A stretch of DNA of 64,000 nucleotides, from NCBI GenBank assembly GCA_950295325.1, contig OX485806.1:42034001-42098000 (forward strand), written 5' to 3'. The DNA comes from Polytrichum commune (lineage: Eukaryota; Streptophyta; Polytrichopsida; Polytrichales; Polytrichaceae). Shown one piece after another: positions 25,372 to 35,112 of the stretch (position 1 is its first letter; every line of letters starts with the position of its first letter). A program made the position numbers and the translations under genes. Under the pieces are notes generated by a model that searched no databases, had not been told where the DNA came from, and worked only from the letters and a program-made list of their open reading frames with translations.

Positions 25372-26305
25372 AAGTCGGGACATTTTTGGGCATTAACCGA
25401 TTGAGACCCTAATGTTTGTAAGTCCAACCGCTTACTTGTTGACATTCTCCGAGTTCCGGTTATTAAATTGAGATATATTATACAAATGCCGCTAAAAAGA
25501 TATGTAGTTTTCTAGCAAACTTGAACTACAACCGGTTAATTGTAAAAGCCAACCGGTTCATTTTAAATTAGTTTTCGGTCCTTCCCAAGCATAGTTTAAA
25601 TATGACATTGTGGTGAGCTTAGTTAAGTTTAGTTTAATTTAGCTTAGCTTAGCTTTTCTTGTGTCATAGTGGATAGCAAGAGGGTTGTTCAAGCTTGTTT
25701 AGGGCTTCCCCACTATTATAATTTATTTAGGAATAGATTGTTGAGGGATTCTCGAGGGGTAGAGCATATTGTGTTAAGAAACACATATTCTAGGGACTTC
25801 AGGGAGGAGAGGATTTCATGTTGTAGTGCTAGATGAGAGATGTGCTTGTACAATTTCTTTTCTTAAGCAACAGGAGCTCCATATTTTGACCACCAACCGC
25901 AGGCGGGTGCCGGTTGGTCGCGGTCGCTTTCAATTTTTGTTTAAGTGTTGTTTTGGGGAAGAGGATCTAGTGCTGTTATTGCATTGTTCCTTGCATTTTG
26001 TTGTGGTACCTTCCCCCTATGGTGGGCTTGTTGTGTTGGAGTATTCCAACATTGCCCCAATTTGTTTGTTCTATATTGTGATAGGGTATTGTGGGGATGA
26101 GGTTGGATTAATGACCGACGAGACCCTTGTGTGTGCACCAAGTGGGCAGTGCTTGTTTTCCTTATGGTGAGGCTGGGTTGATGACTAGCAGACCATAAGT
26201 TTGGTGGTTTTGCAGGTGCAAGTTGTTTTTCACATTTTATTCCTTTATCTTGAAACCACATCAGTTTGGCTTGTTGGCTCCAGTAACCGAACCCATTGCG
26301 GGTTT

Positions 26306-28276
26306 ATGGTTACAACGCGGAGCCAACATTATCGTTCTCCGTCCCCAACATCCTCACAAGGTCAATCCTCAGACCTTTTGGATGTTGAACCAGTGGTAGC
26401 ACCCGACGAGGCTTTTAAGCCTATTTCGGCGTGGGGGACTGCCACTCGGTTTCACGTCCATTGGGTGGGATCCTTTGACGAGATGGAGGAGGAGACCCGA
26501 GGCGGCATCCGAGACCGATTTTCTGGTCGAGCAGGGACTATTTCCTTGCAAGATTGGAAAATTCGGTTCAGGACATGGATGCGGGAGAAGCGTCAACGGA
26601 ATACCAATTTCAACGATTGGTATGCGTTCGAGCTTCTTTCCCAACATTTGGAGCATGAGGCACTCCAGACTAATGAACAGTGGACGGAGGCTCATTGGAT
26701 GGAACTGCGCCAGGTTGAGTGATATTGGGAGACTCGGGTTGAGTTAGTATCCGCATTGAAGGAAGGCACAGCTTCCAGTTTGATGGCCGTTCCGGAGGTT
26801 AAGACGGAGGTACACGAGGGAGTATACGTGGTGGATGTGGAGGGAGCTTCTCCTATCAATCCCACGGCTCAGGGGCAAGCTCCCGCAACGGCGAGTACGT
26901 CGAGCCCCGTTCTTCCACTATTTCGGTATGCCCAGGCTACCCAGGCGGCTTTAGCCTCTTTAGGGGCTCCGCCAGATTTTGAGCCGTTGCAGGCTTTTGA
27001 GCTGCATCTACAGGAGGAATATGGAGGTTTCTGTAGGGATCAGATGCAACGCATACAAGACTTCAGACGGGAGATGGACGATACACCTCGTATTATGTAT
27101 ACGAGGTTGGCGAGGCTTGCCAGGGGATCTGGAGGTGTGTTCGCGGAAAGTCAGTTGGTGAAGGTGTTTTTGTCAAAGATTGACAAACGCCTCCTTGACT
27201 TGGCGTTGCCCAGGATCATCATGGAGTTTGGTGGTCAGGCGACACTCGCAGAGGCATTCGCCGTGGTAGAGCAGTGTGATCGTGCATTATGTCAGCACGA
27301 TGCCATTGACTTGGTGTCCTTACTAGTGGATTCTAGCAAGCCCCGGAGAGCTCCAGTTACGACTGCAAGATTGGCAGAGGCAGAGGCAGAGGCAGACAAC
27401 ATTTACCATTGTTGGTCTTGTGGGCAAGCATGCCACGCTAAGAAGGATTGTCCTTCGAAGCAAAGGCAAGCCCAGACTGTCGGTACTCCGAAGCGGAAAC
27501 CATTTGTTCCCGCTCAGGGTTTTGCGAAGAAGGCGGGTAATCAATTACCCAAACAGTTGAAGTGTTCTCATTGCGGGCGGAACAATCACGCGGTGGAGAA
27601 CTGTTTTGCTCTCCATCCAAAGAAACGTCCTACTTCCGAATGGGGAAAGGCCATGGAGGCGAAGATTGGTGCCTTGGAGGAGAGGCTCAAGAGTTTGGCG
27701 TCATCCGGCCAAATTTTGGACTCACCATCTACCTCCGGAACTAAGGCTAGTTCCTCCACTCCAGATTATTATATGTTCGAAGCTTCAGGACAGGTGGTGA
27801 GTTCTGCAGCTGTGACACGTGCTCAAACCGTGTCACGAGCCACGCCTTCGACCACAGGAGAGTCTGTGGACAGCTTACGAGCTCGGCACAATGGTCCCGC
27901 GGATCAGATTGGTCAGGCACGCCTTCCATTGTCTTTTGGATTGGCTAATGCTGCCCAATCTGTTAGTGGTCGTAATTCGAGCTTGGAGGCTTCGAATTCG
28001 ACGACCGACGTCGTACACACTTTGGCATCCAAAGTGTTGCATACACCTTTGTTTACAACGATGGATTGGTCGTCATCCGATATCCAACCAGCTAAGGTTT
28101 TTCACCTAGCAGGTAGGATATTGGAGGGGAAGGCAACCCCGTCTTCTCTTACTGTGGCTCAAGCAACCGCATACCTTCCTACCACGGAGGATCCTGAGGA
28201 AGCCGCCAAACGGCGAGCGAAGCTTGCGGAGGAGGCCATTGCGTCTTTTGACGCACACACCTTGGATGGCCAGTAA
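26306..28276 (+). pseudogene. Gag of the methyltransferase retroelement
   Basis: Structural protein that would package element RNA. I chose the ATG at 26,306 because the frame then starts MVTTRSQ, a common start of Gypsy polyproteins; the frame is open further upstream. A charged N-terminal domain (WKIRFRTWMREKRQRN...) is cut by a TGA at 26,720-26,722; the same frame resumes at once. The capsid-like domain spans about 26,930-27,300 (LQAFELHLQEEYGGF, MYTRLARLARGSGG, AESQLVKVFLSKIDKRLL). Two intact CCHC knuckles follow: CWSCGQACHAKKDC from 27,410 and CSHCGRNNHAVENC from 27,563. A Ser/Thr-rich tail leads to a TAA at 28,274, after which the protease continues in the same frame. The TAA could be the true gag end or a mutation. 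Confidence 0.85.
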
Positions 28277-28760
28277 CCAACCACATTTTATCATTCGCCA
28301 GCCTCCGCAGGCGCAACTTATCTATCCGATGTAGCTGCTCGACCTGCTCGCGAGCGTCGAGGCATTCGACCGGGCGTTGTACGGATGGTGAATGATATCG
28401 GCATTTTAATGGTCAGTCGGGCTGGGGGCAACCCTATTCGAGTTGCTCCCCAATGTGTGATGATGGATTCATGAGCACAACCTGTTATGATCGGCAAGAA
28501 GCTTGCGCAGGAATTGTGGTTGACGGCCGACGACTTGGCACCTTGTCCATTTACCATTGTCACATCTATTGGCCACGTGGAGCGGACCACTGGTTATACT
28601 CGGGAGCAGCTACAGCTTAGCTTCCGAGTGAAGCTTGGAGATTCACCCGCACCTCTTCTTCTCAGGTGTGCGGTGACGGATGCGACCAACTATGACATTT
28701 TAGTTGGTCAGCAAACACTTTATCCCCTCGGTTTTGGTTTGGACAACTGGACAGAGGAGG
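28277..28760 (+). pseudogene. Retropepsin-like aspartic protease
   Basis: The frame continues from gag. The active site is visible as MMDS followed by a TGA stop (28,472-28,474) and then AQPVMIGKKLA: the expected Asp-Ser-Gly-Ala has Gly replaced by a stop (GGA to TGA would do it). Downstream come a beta-rich body and the YDILVGQQTLYPLG segment that matches the second half of retroviral-type proteases. The enzyme would process the polyprotein. It is broken here exactly in its catalytic triplet. Confidence 0.8.
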
Positions 28761-29110
28761 CTTGGATTCGACTAGGTTGGTCAGCTGGAGACGGCCGTAA
28801 GGAACTTATTCTTGTGGCCTTTGCCGCGGCCGCCACCATCGAACCATTATCCATGGTTTTTGGGTGCAATGCTATTGTGGATACATTGCCTTATGGATCC
28901 GCATTATTGGAGGACTCATTGGCATTCATGGGGGATGTTGAAGACCCACGAGAGATGGCACCTAGACGTGCCTTGGTGCACCATCCTAAGGACCCTCTAC
29001 CTCCGTGGCATGATTCCTCCGGCTTGTTCCAAAAATGTGAGGACATTGTCCTCTCCCTTGGTTCTACCACACCTTTCATTCCGGATGGTTCATCCACGTT
29101 GGCACGTCCC

Positions 29111-30105
29111 ATTTTGTGGCGGCCGCCAGACACTGGAATTACTTTAGTGGAGTTGTTTGGGGGCATCGGCACGGGATTAGCAGCCGTATTGGAGGCTGGC
29201 CTTACACTCACACGGTATGTCTATGTGGACAACTCTCAAGTGTCCATCCGTGTGGCTCGTCACCATCTTCACCAATTAATGGTGTTGTACCCTCAGCAGT
29301 TGCCTTCAACTGCCATTCATGGGTGTTTTTCACGTCTCCCTCGTGATGTCACACTCATCAGTGATGCCGACTTACGACACTTGGGTCCAGTGGATATGGT
29401 GATTGCAGGATGGCCATGCCAGGGCCATTCACGTGCTGGAACAGGCGGAGGACTAGAGGATCCCAAGTCTAGTCTATTTTGGGACCTCATTCGTCTCATG
29501 CAGTGGTGGTATTCCCACCAATCTTCCCCTCCAGCATATATTTTTGAGAATGTACCTATGCTGGGAGACTCTCGGGTCAAGGTGTTGGAAGGCGATCATT
29601 ATGTTCGTCAACACCTTGGAGATCCCATTTTTGTAGATGCTGCGAGCATTGGTTCTTATGCCCACCGGCCTCGGTGGATTTGGACCAACCTCACACCATC
29701 ATCTACATTAGCTGCAGCATTTTCTGCAGTGCCTCCACCTTTTGATCAAAAGGTGGACAACATCTTGGATCCAAACCGGACTTCTTTGCCGGTTGTTCGA
29801 GATGATTTACCCCCGTTAGCATTGGTCAACAAAGTGGGGGCACCACGGCTAGCTTTCCCACATTTATGACGTTTCCACAGTCATTTTCTTTCCGCGATCG
29901 GGGGCCAGGTATGGTGTGGGATGCTCACACCAAAACCCACACCGAACCATTGGCAGATGAACGGGAGCGTGCAATGGGATTTTGCACTGGCACCACCGCA
30001 GCTCCTGGCCTTTCTGAAAGCCAACAACGCTTCATGTTGGGTTAAGCCATGGATCTTCATACTATGGTGTGGACTGTTGGTTTATGTCTTTCATGGCAAT
30101 GGCAT
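29111..30105 (+). pseudogene. Cytosine-5 DNA methyltransferase domain within pol
   Basis: Between protease and reverse transcriptase lies a C5-methyltransferase with motifs in canonical order. Motif I (S-adenosylmethionine binding) is LVELFGGIGTGLAAVLEAG from 29,144; motif II-like YVYVDNS is at about 29,216. Motif IV is IAGWPCQGHSRAG from 29,402, with catalytic Cys at 29,417. Motif VI is FENV from 29,543, and motif VIII is AHRPRWIWTNL from 29,660, closest to the DNMT3/DRM style. After a one-base frameshift near 29,860, motifs IX-X follow: EPLADERERAMGF from 29,944 and QQRFMLG-stop-AMDLHTMVW around the TAA at 30,043. All key residues of motifs I, IV, VI and VIII survive. The order I to X argues against plant DRM, whose motifs are rearranged. 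It would methylate cytosine in DNA, possibly element cDNA or the target locus (inference). Confidence 0.9.
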
Positions 30106-30117
30106 TGTGGTGACTAG

Positions 30118-30426
30118 TGGTTGTCTCTGGGGGCAGAGAACTCTGGTCAGGGGGCACAGCAGTCCACACCCATGGAGGAGGGAATTCACGCCATGGTTGG
30201 AGAAGCCGAACGAATTTCTCAATTCGAGCAGCATGTGATGGAGGAGCTTCGAGCTCAACATTTTTACACTGCTTCGGCTTCTTCGCCTCCGGTGGTGGCT
30301 TCATCATCACATATTGGTGGTGATGAAGAAATGCCAGACTCTAGTGCTAGCATTGAGACTGGGGGCATGGTTAACGCTCCCTCCTCTCATTAGCAATTAG
30401 AGTCTGTGCCAGCATCAGGTAGTTCT
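30118..30426 (+). pseudogene. Linker between methyltransferase and RT
   Basis: In the same frame as the polymerase: a helical Glu-rich stretch (AERISQFEQHVMEELRAQ, about 30,205-30,258) and a Ser-rich acidic stretch (GGDEEMPDSSAS), broken by stops at 30,115 and 30,391. No known domain; it probably serves as a spacer. Confidence 0.6.
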
Positions 30427-31920
30427 CCCTTGGTGGAGAGGGAGACTACAGAGTTTGATGATTGGCCATTGGAATTAGGCCCTCATCTCACTGGTGCCGA
30501 GGCACGGAAAGTACGAGCATTTATTCGCTCGTACCGTAGGTGTTTTGCTTTTAGCCTTCAGGATCTTGAAGGTTATAAAGGAAAACCCATCCACATTCAG
30601 TTGGAAGACGACCATCCCATTTTTCGGAGACCTTACAGGCTCAGTGTTTCTGAATGGATTGGCGTTCAGGCTCGTTGCCAAGAGCTTTTGGCAGCAGGGC
30701 TAATCAAACTTTCCAACGGGGAGTATGCTTGTGCTACGGTTATGCCATTGAAGAAGGATATCTTTGGCAATTGGACGGAGAAGCGGATGTGTGGGGATTA
30801 TCGTCCAGTTAATCGGAAGACCAAGTCGGATCGGTATCCCATGCCAATCCCGGAGGAGTTGTTCGATGCCATCGGATTTTCTCGGGTCTTTAGCACCTTG
30901 GACTTGAGGTCCAGATATCACCAACTCCCATTACTTACGGGAGATCGGGTGAAAACCGCATTTTGGGGAGTTGATCGTGATGGGAAGGATCAACTATACC
31001 ATTGGAAGTTTCTTCCATTTGGCCTCAAGAATGCGCCTGCTGAGTTTCAGAGAGTGATGGACCAAGTTCTCTTTGGCTTGCCTTTTGCTCGGTGTTACAT
31101 TGATGATGTGATCATTTTTAGTAAAACACCATAGGAGCATGTAAAGCATCTTCAAGCCGTTTTTGAGCGATTACGGCAGTGGGGATTGCGCTTGCACCAT
31201 GGCAAGTGCAAGTTTATCCATGACCGACTAGCATATTTGGGTCATATGATTGTTCCAGGAGGTTTTGGGGTACAACAAGCTAAGGTGGACGCCTTGCAGA
31301 AGATTTCGGCACTGGTTGATGTGCCAAGACTTTGTGCTTTCTTGGGCTTGGCGAATTACTATCGGCGATTCGTCAAGAACTTTAGCTTGATCACCAAGCC
31401 TCTCACCATTCTCACGAGCAAAGACCAACCGTGGACTTGGGGTTGTGAGCAACAACAGGCGTTTGAGACATTGAAGCAGAAACTGGGTACGGCTCCAGTG
31501 CTTCGACGTCCAGATGTCTCCAAATCTTTCCAGTTGCATACGGATTGGAGTTCATTGGGTTTGGGAGCAGTTCTCACTCAGAAAGATGATTTTGGCCGGG
31601 AGTATGTTGTTGCTTACGCTTCGCGAAGCAATAACACGACGGAGGCTAATTATTCATCATACAAGGGAGAAGCATTGGTGGCGGTATGGGCTATTGCCCA
31701 TTTTCGGCCGTATCTTTATGGTCAGCACTTTACTTTAGTGACTGACAATCAGCCGTTACGGTGGCTCATGGAGTCGGATAAGCTTACTGGCAAGCTTGCC
31801 AGGTGGGCTTTATTGCTCCAAGAGTATGACTTTGAGGTGGTACACCGTGCTGGGATTACCAACATGGATGCAGATGGACTCTCACGCAATCCAAGTCCTT
31901 CGGATGAGGATTTGACCGGG
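30427..31920 (+). pseudogene. Reverse transcriptase and RNase H (Ty3/Gypsy)
   Basis: RT runs from about 30,580 to 31,300. Fingers/palm show RMCGDYRPVNRKTKSDRYP, VFSTLDLRSRYHQLPL (first catalytic Asp), FLPFGLKNAPAEFQRVMD, and the active site YIDDVIIFSK with YIDD at 31,096-31,107. A TAG at 31,132 follows, and the frame then continues unchanged through the thumb/connection (LGHMIVPGG, CAFLGLANYYRRFVKNF). RNase H follows at 31,530-31,900 with HTDWSSLGLGAVLTQ, EALVAVWAI, LVTDNQPLRWL and HRAGITNMDADGLSR, so its acidic residues are present. The RT-RNase H-integrase order and sequence style fix the element as Ty3/Gypsy. Apart from the stop, this part is well preserved. Confidence 0.92.
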
Positions 31921-32079
31921 GCCAGGTGGCATGGAGATTGTGATCGAGAGGCGGTTCCAGGTTGGCACGCGACTGCCTACCTCACTTTATTTTCTGGTGC
32001 ATATGTTGAGATGCCGATACAGGGCTCGGATGATGAGACTGATCGGCCTCAAGCTATTGCGGATATATGGGAGGATCTT

Positions 32080-33345
32080 CCCGTATTGCATAAGCTTCAA
32101 CAGAGTACATTTTCTTTGTCTATTTCGGCAATGGAAAGGGATAGGATTGGACATCGAATAACAAGGTTCCGTTGGGAGAACGGTTTGTTATTTCGATTGT
32201 GGCCAAATGGGACAAGGCGTATTGTTCCTAGGCCGGATCAGAGGGCCTCCTTGGTGCGACAAGTGCACGAGGAACTTGGCCATTTTGGCATACGCAGGAC
32301 ACATTCGATGTTGCGTGGCCAATATTGGTGGACTGGCATGTATCAGCAGGTGGTTGCCTATGTCGGGAGGTGTGAAGTTTGTGACCGGGTCAAGTCTAGC
32401 TTTAACACCTTATCACCTCAGTTACAGCCCTTACCTACCATGGGATTGGGCTAACGTTGGTCACTGGACTTTGCAGGTCCGTTGGTGGTTACACCACGTG
32501 GAGCAAAGTATGTTTTGGTGATGGTGGAGCATTTTAGTAAGTGGATTGAGCTTGTTGCTCTACCCCAAAACTCTGCAGAGTTGGCCGCGACCGCCTTTTT
32601 GGATCGTGTGTTAGCACGTTTTGGAGCACCAGCTGAGGTGTTGACGGACCAAGGGAGGGAGTTCCTTGGTGCTTTTGAGGAGTTGTGCACTAAGGCTCTT
32701 ATAGATCACCGCACCACCTCTCGGGATCATCTGGAGGCAGATGGCTTGGCTGAACGGGTTGTTCAGACAACCAAGCGTGGCTTGAGGAAGTATGGATTAC
32801 TTCGGGGAAGCCACCGGGATTGGGACCTTATGTTGCCGTGGATTGCTATGGGCTATCGATTTAGTAGGCATGCCTCTTTGGCATCCTACAGCCCGTATCA
32901 ATTATTGTATGGACGTGAGCCTATACTCCCAAGTTTTATTCGGGAAAAGCTAGCTCCTGTTGTGGACTTAGATGACCCAAACATTTGGGCAGAGTGTTTG
33001 CAGGAGCGGGCTCAATTCTTCCAGAGAGCCATGCCAATGGCCATGGAGAATTTGTCCATTGCTCAGCACCGTGACACATTGCGTTATGCACGCATTCGTA
33101 GTGGTGCTTACCGACTTCAGTTGCGGAGATTTCGGCAAGGGGATTATGTTTATCTTCAACGTGAGGCGCCTACGACATTGGATGTCAGGGCAGGGCGCAC
33201 TATCCTTCGAGTGAAGGAGGTGTTGCCGAATGGTTTGTTGTTGTTGGAAGGCAAGGATGGCAGGGAATGTCGCGAGCATTCCAAAAACTGTGCCCCATGT
33301 CATCTACCCATTGAGGGTACAATTCATCATGAACTGGCCGTCGTG
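32080..33345 (+). pseudogene. Retroelement integrase
   Basis: An N-terminal HHCC zinc domain has His at 32,266 and 32,281 and Cys at 32,371 and 32,380 (HEELGHFG ... CEVCDR). The core domain has Asp at 32,467 (LDFAGPL), Asp at 32,647 (LTDQGREF) and Glu at 32,752 (DGLAERVVQ), spaced as D-D-35-E. A TAA stop at 32,452, five codons before the first catalytic Asp, interrupts the frame. The C-terminal part contains LRRFRQGDYVYLQRE and TILRVKEVLPNGLLLLEGKDGR, the SH3-like GPY/F-type region. No chromodomain follows; a PHD finger takes that position. Confidence 0.9.
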
Positions 33346-33537
33346 CCAGAGGGTCTTCCATGTTTTGTGTGTGGAGAGAAGAAAGGAGCAACTACTATGC
33401 TCTTGTGTGATCAATGTTAACGTGGTTGGCACATGGCATGTTTGAGGCCACCCTTGACTTCTCTACCATCTGGACAGTGGAGTTGTCCTTGCTGTCGAGG
33501 ATTTTCGGTACTTGGTGCTCCCACCAATCGTACTTAA
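33346..33537 (+). pseudogene. PHD finger at the C-terminus of pol
   Basis: In frame after the integrase: PCFVCGEKKGATTMLLCDQC, a TAA at 33,418, then RGWHMACLRPP and GQWSCPCCRG. Cys and His spacing is C-x2-C-x11-C-x2-C-x4-H-x2-C-x14-C-x2-C, with the stop codon occupying one residue between the fourth Cys and the His. This is the C4HC3 pattern of PHD fingers, including the conserved Trp two residues before the seventh Cys. PHD fingers bind histone H3 tails (known), so this module could direct integration to particular chromatin, as chromodomains do in chromoviruses (inference). The frame ends with TAA-TGA at 33,535. A further short frame (about 33,593-33,710) may belong to an older tail. Confidence 0.88.
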
Positions 33538-33812
33538 TGATCATGTGTGGTTTTCATCATCTTGTGCCTGTCCAAATGGATAATGAGGAGTTATGGCTGA
33601 GAGACGCAATCGACATGAGGCGGTGAAATTAATTTTGTGGAATCTGATGGCCAACCATCAGAGGCGATTAAGGATGGGGCTTACATTGCACCCAGCCTAC
33701 AGTTCCTTAGAATGACTTTTACCACACTAGTTGGTTGCAGAGCAATCCTTCATTATCCATACCCTTCGATTGCACTTGGTCCTAGCTGCTTGGCGGGACT
33801 CCATAGTCAGCT

Positions 33813-33822
33813 AAGGGGGGCA
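33813..33822 (+). other. Polypurine tract before the 3' LTR region
   Basis: AAGGGGGGCA directly before TGTCGCGATG. Position and form are those of a plus-strand primer next to an LTR beginning TG. Confidence 0.6.
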
Positions 33823-33929
33823 TGTCGCGATGTGGTGTTCATGTGTGACTTTGCTATGTTTTAGTGTTGTTTGTTAGTGGTGGTTGGTACTCGAGCTGCA
33901 GTGATACACGATCGGTATTTACACGACAG
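33816..33929 (+). repeat. Segment A (first copy)
   Basis: A 114-bp stretch that starts GGGGGCATGTCGCGATG and ends CACGACAG, repeated almost exactly at 34,267-34,380. The two copies flank segment B. Confidence 0.9.
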
Positions 33930-33930
33930 C

Positions 33931-34262
33931 TGTCACGGTGTGCGGTGTCGGCGGCCGCATCTTATCCGTTGGGCTTCATCCATTTAGAATTGGATGGATG
34001 AACCTTAGTTTTGGAAAGTGAGGCTCCTAAGTGAGGAGCCTCCTCCTTGGCTTGGCATTCTTGCCAAGTCAAGTCTTGTGAGTTAGTGTGTGGAGAAAGC
34101 TTGTGTGAGGTGTAGATTGCATGATTTTGCAATAAATCTTGAGTTCTTCTTCCCCTACTTATACTCTTGGATTCTCCCTTGGTGGAGTGAGAGATAGCTT
34201 GACTAGTTGTGTGCATTTGAAGAGAGATTTAGAGCTATTATGAGTGTTCTACTCTCTTCCTT
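33931..34262 (+). repeat. 3' LTR segment B
   Basis: Second copy of the 332-bp segment found at 24,366-24,697. Here it is sandwiched between the two A copies. Confidence 0.85.
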
Positions 34263-34266
34263 CTCT

Positions 34267-34380
34267 GGGGGCATGTCGAGATGTGGTGTTCATGTGTGAC
34301 TTTGCTATGTTTTAGTGTTGTTTGTTAGTGGTGGTTGGTACTCGAGCTGTAGTGACACACGATCGGTATTTACACGACAG
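34267..34380 (+). repeat. Segment A (second copy)
   Basis: Begins GGGGGCATGTCGAGATG and ends CACGACAG, followed at once by minisatellite-type sequence M' (34,381-34,520) homologous to 24,278-24,363. Confidence 0.9.
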
Positions 34381-34520
34381 GGCGTTGGATTCATGTTGGG
34401 TGGGCGTTCTCGGTGGACGGGTTAGGGTTGGATGAGTGTTGGGCGGGCATCCTTGGCGATGGGTTAGTGTTGAGTTGGTGTCAGGTGGGTGTTGGGTTCG
34501 TGGTGGGTGGGTGCTGAAAT

Positions 34521-35112
34521 AATTATGTGGTCAAATTTTAGGGACTACTCACTACACAATTGGATTTGCAACTTTTGTAGTTATATTGAACAAGTATCCG
34601 ATGACAAATGTCAGTTGCTTGTATGGTTGTAGTGAATAGGCGATTTCATATTTTGGATGGACGACTGACAAAGACACTTTACATCTCGATTCCATTTTGA
34701 AAACTTGAAATGACAATTTTCCTGATACAACGCAATTGTTGACTGCACGAGATGATGGTTTCTAAGGCCCCAAGCCATTCCAACGGAGAGAATTGTTGCA
34801 AGCAGAGTTGGAGCGGGAATCAACAACACACAACCAAATATAACATCATTAAATATATTACCACACAGAACCCCAATTCACTCGTCACATAAAACCCAAA
34901 CCAATATGTCCGTACAAATTAGGAGTATTGGAGAGAAAGCAACATCAAACAATCCGAGATGCAACATGCAACTGCATGCACTACAATCCCATGCCTGTAT
35001 TACCCAGTGTTGCAATGTCCATCACCTTCATAAATGGAACAGAAGTAATCCAGTAGTGACCTAATTTATAATGTATGCACACCTAATAAATCCAAAAATG
35101 GAGCACAAACCT
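34521..35112. other. Non-coding flank; no gene seen
   Basis: No domain recognised. It lies between the retroelement and the SIZ1/MA3 fragment and is probably intron or flank of the latter. Confidence 0.35.

Larger units (their letters stand above)
24366..34380 (+). mobile_element. Ty3/Gypsy element carrying DNA methyltransferase and PHD finger
   Basis: A 10-kb LTR retroelement on the plus strand. A 332-bp segment (B) occurs at 24,366-24,697 and 33,931-34,262 with fewer than ten mismatches by eye, and a polypurine tract precedes 33,823. Between them a single polyprotein frame reads Gag, protease, cytosine-5 methyltransferase, reverse transcriptase, RNase H, integrase and PHD finger. Nine in-frame stops (26,720; 28,274; 28,472; 30,043; 30,115; 30,391; 31,132; 32,452; 33,418) and one frameshift (about 29,860) make this copy non-autonomous. 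Exact LTR limits are uncertain because terminal segments occur in different orders at the two ends. No convincing primer-binding site was found after the 5' segment. Confidence 0.85.

Noticed and set aside
25826-26170. 114-codon frame upstream of gag
   Set aside because: No known domain, lies in the untranslated leader, ends before the gag start in another context; likely chance.
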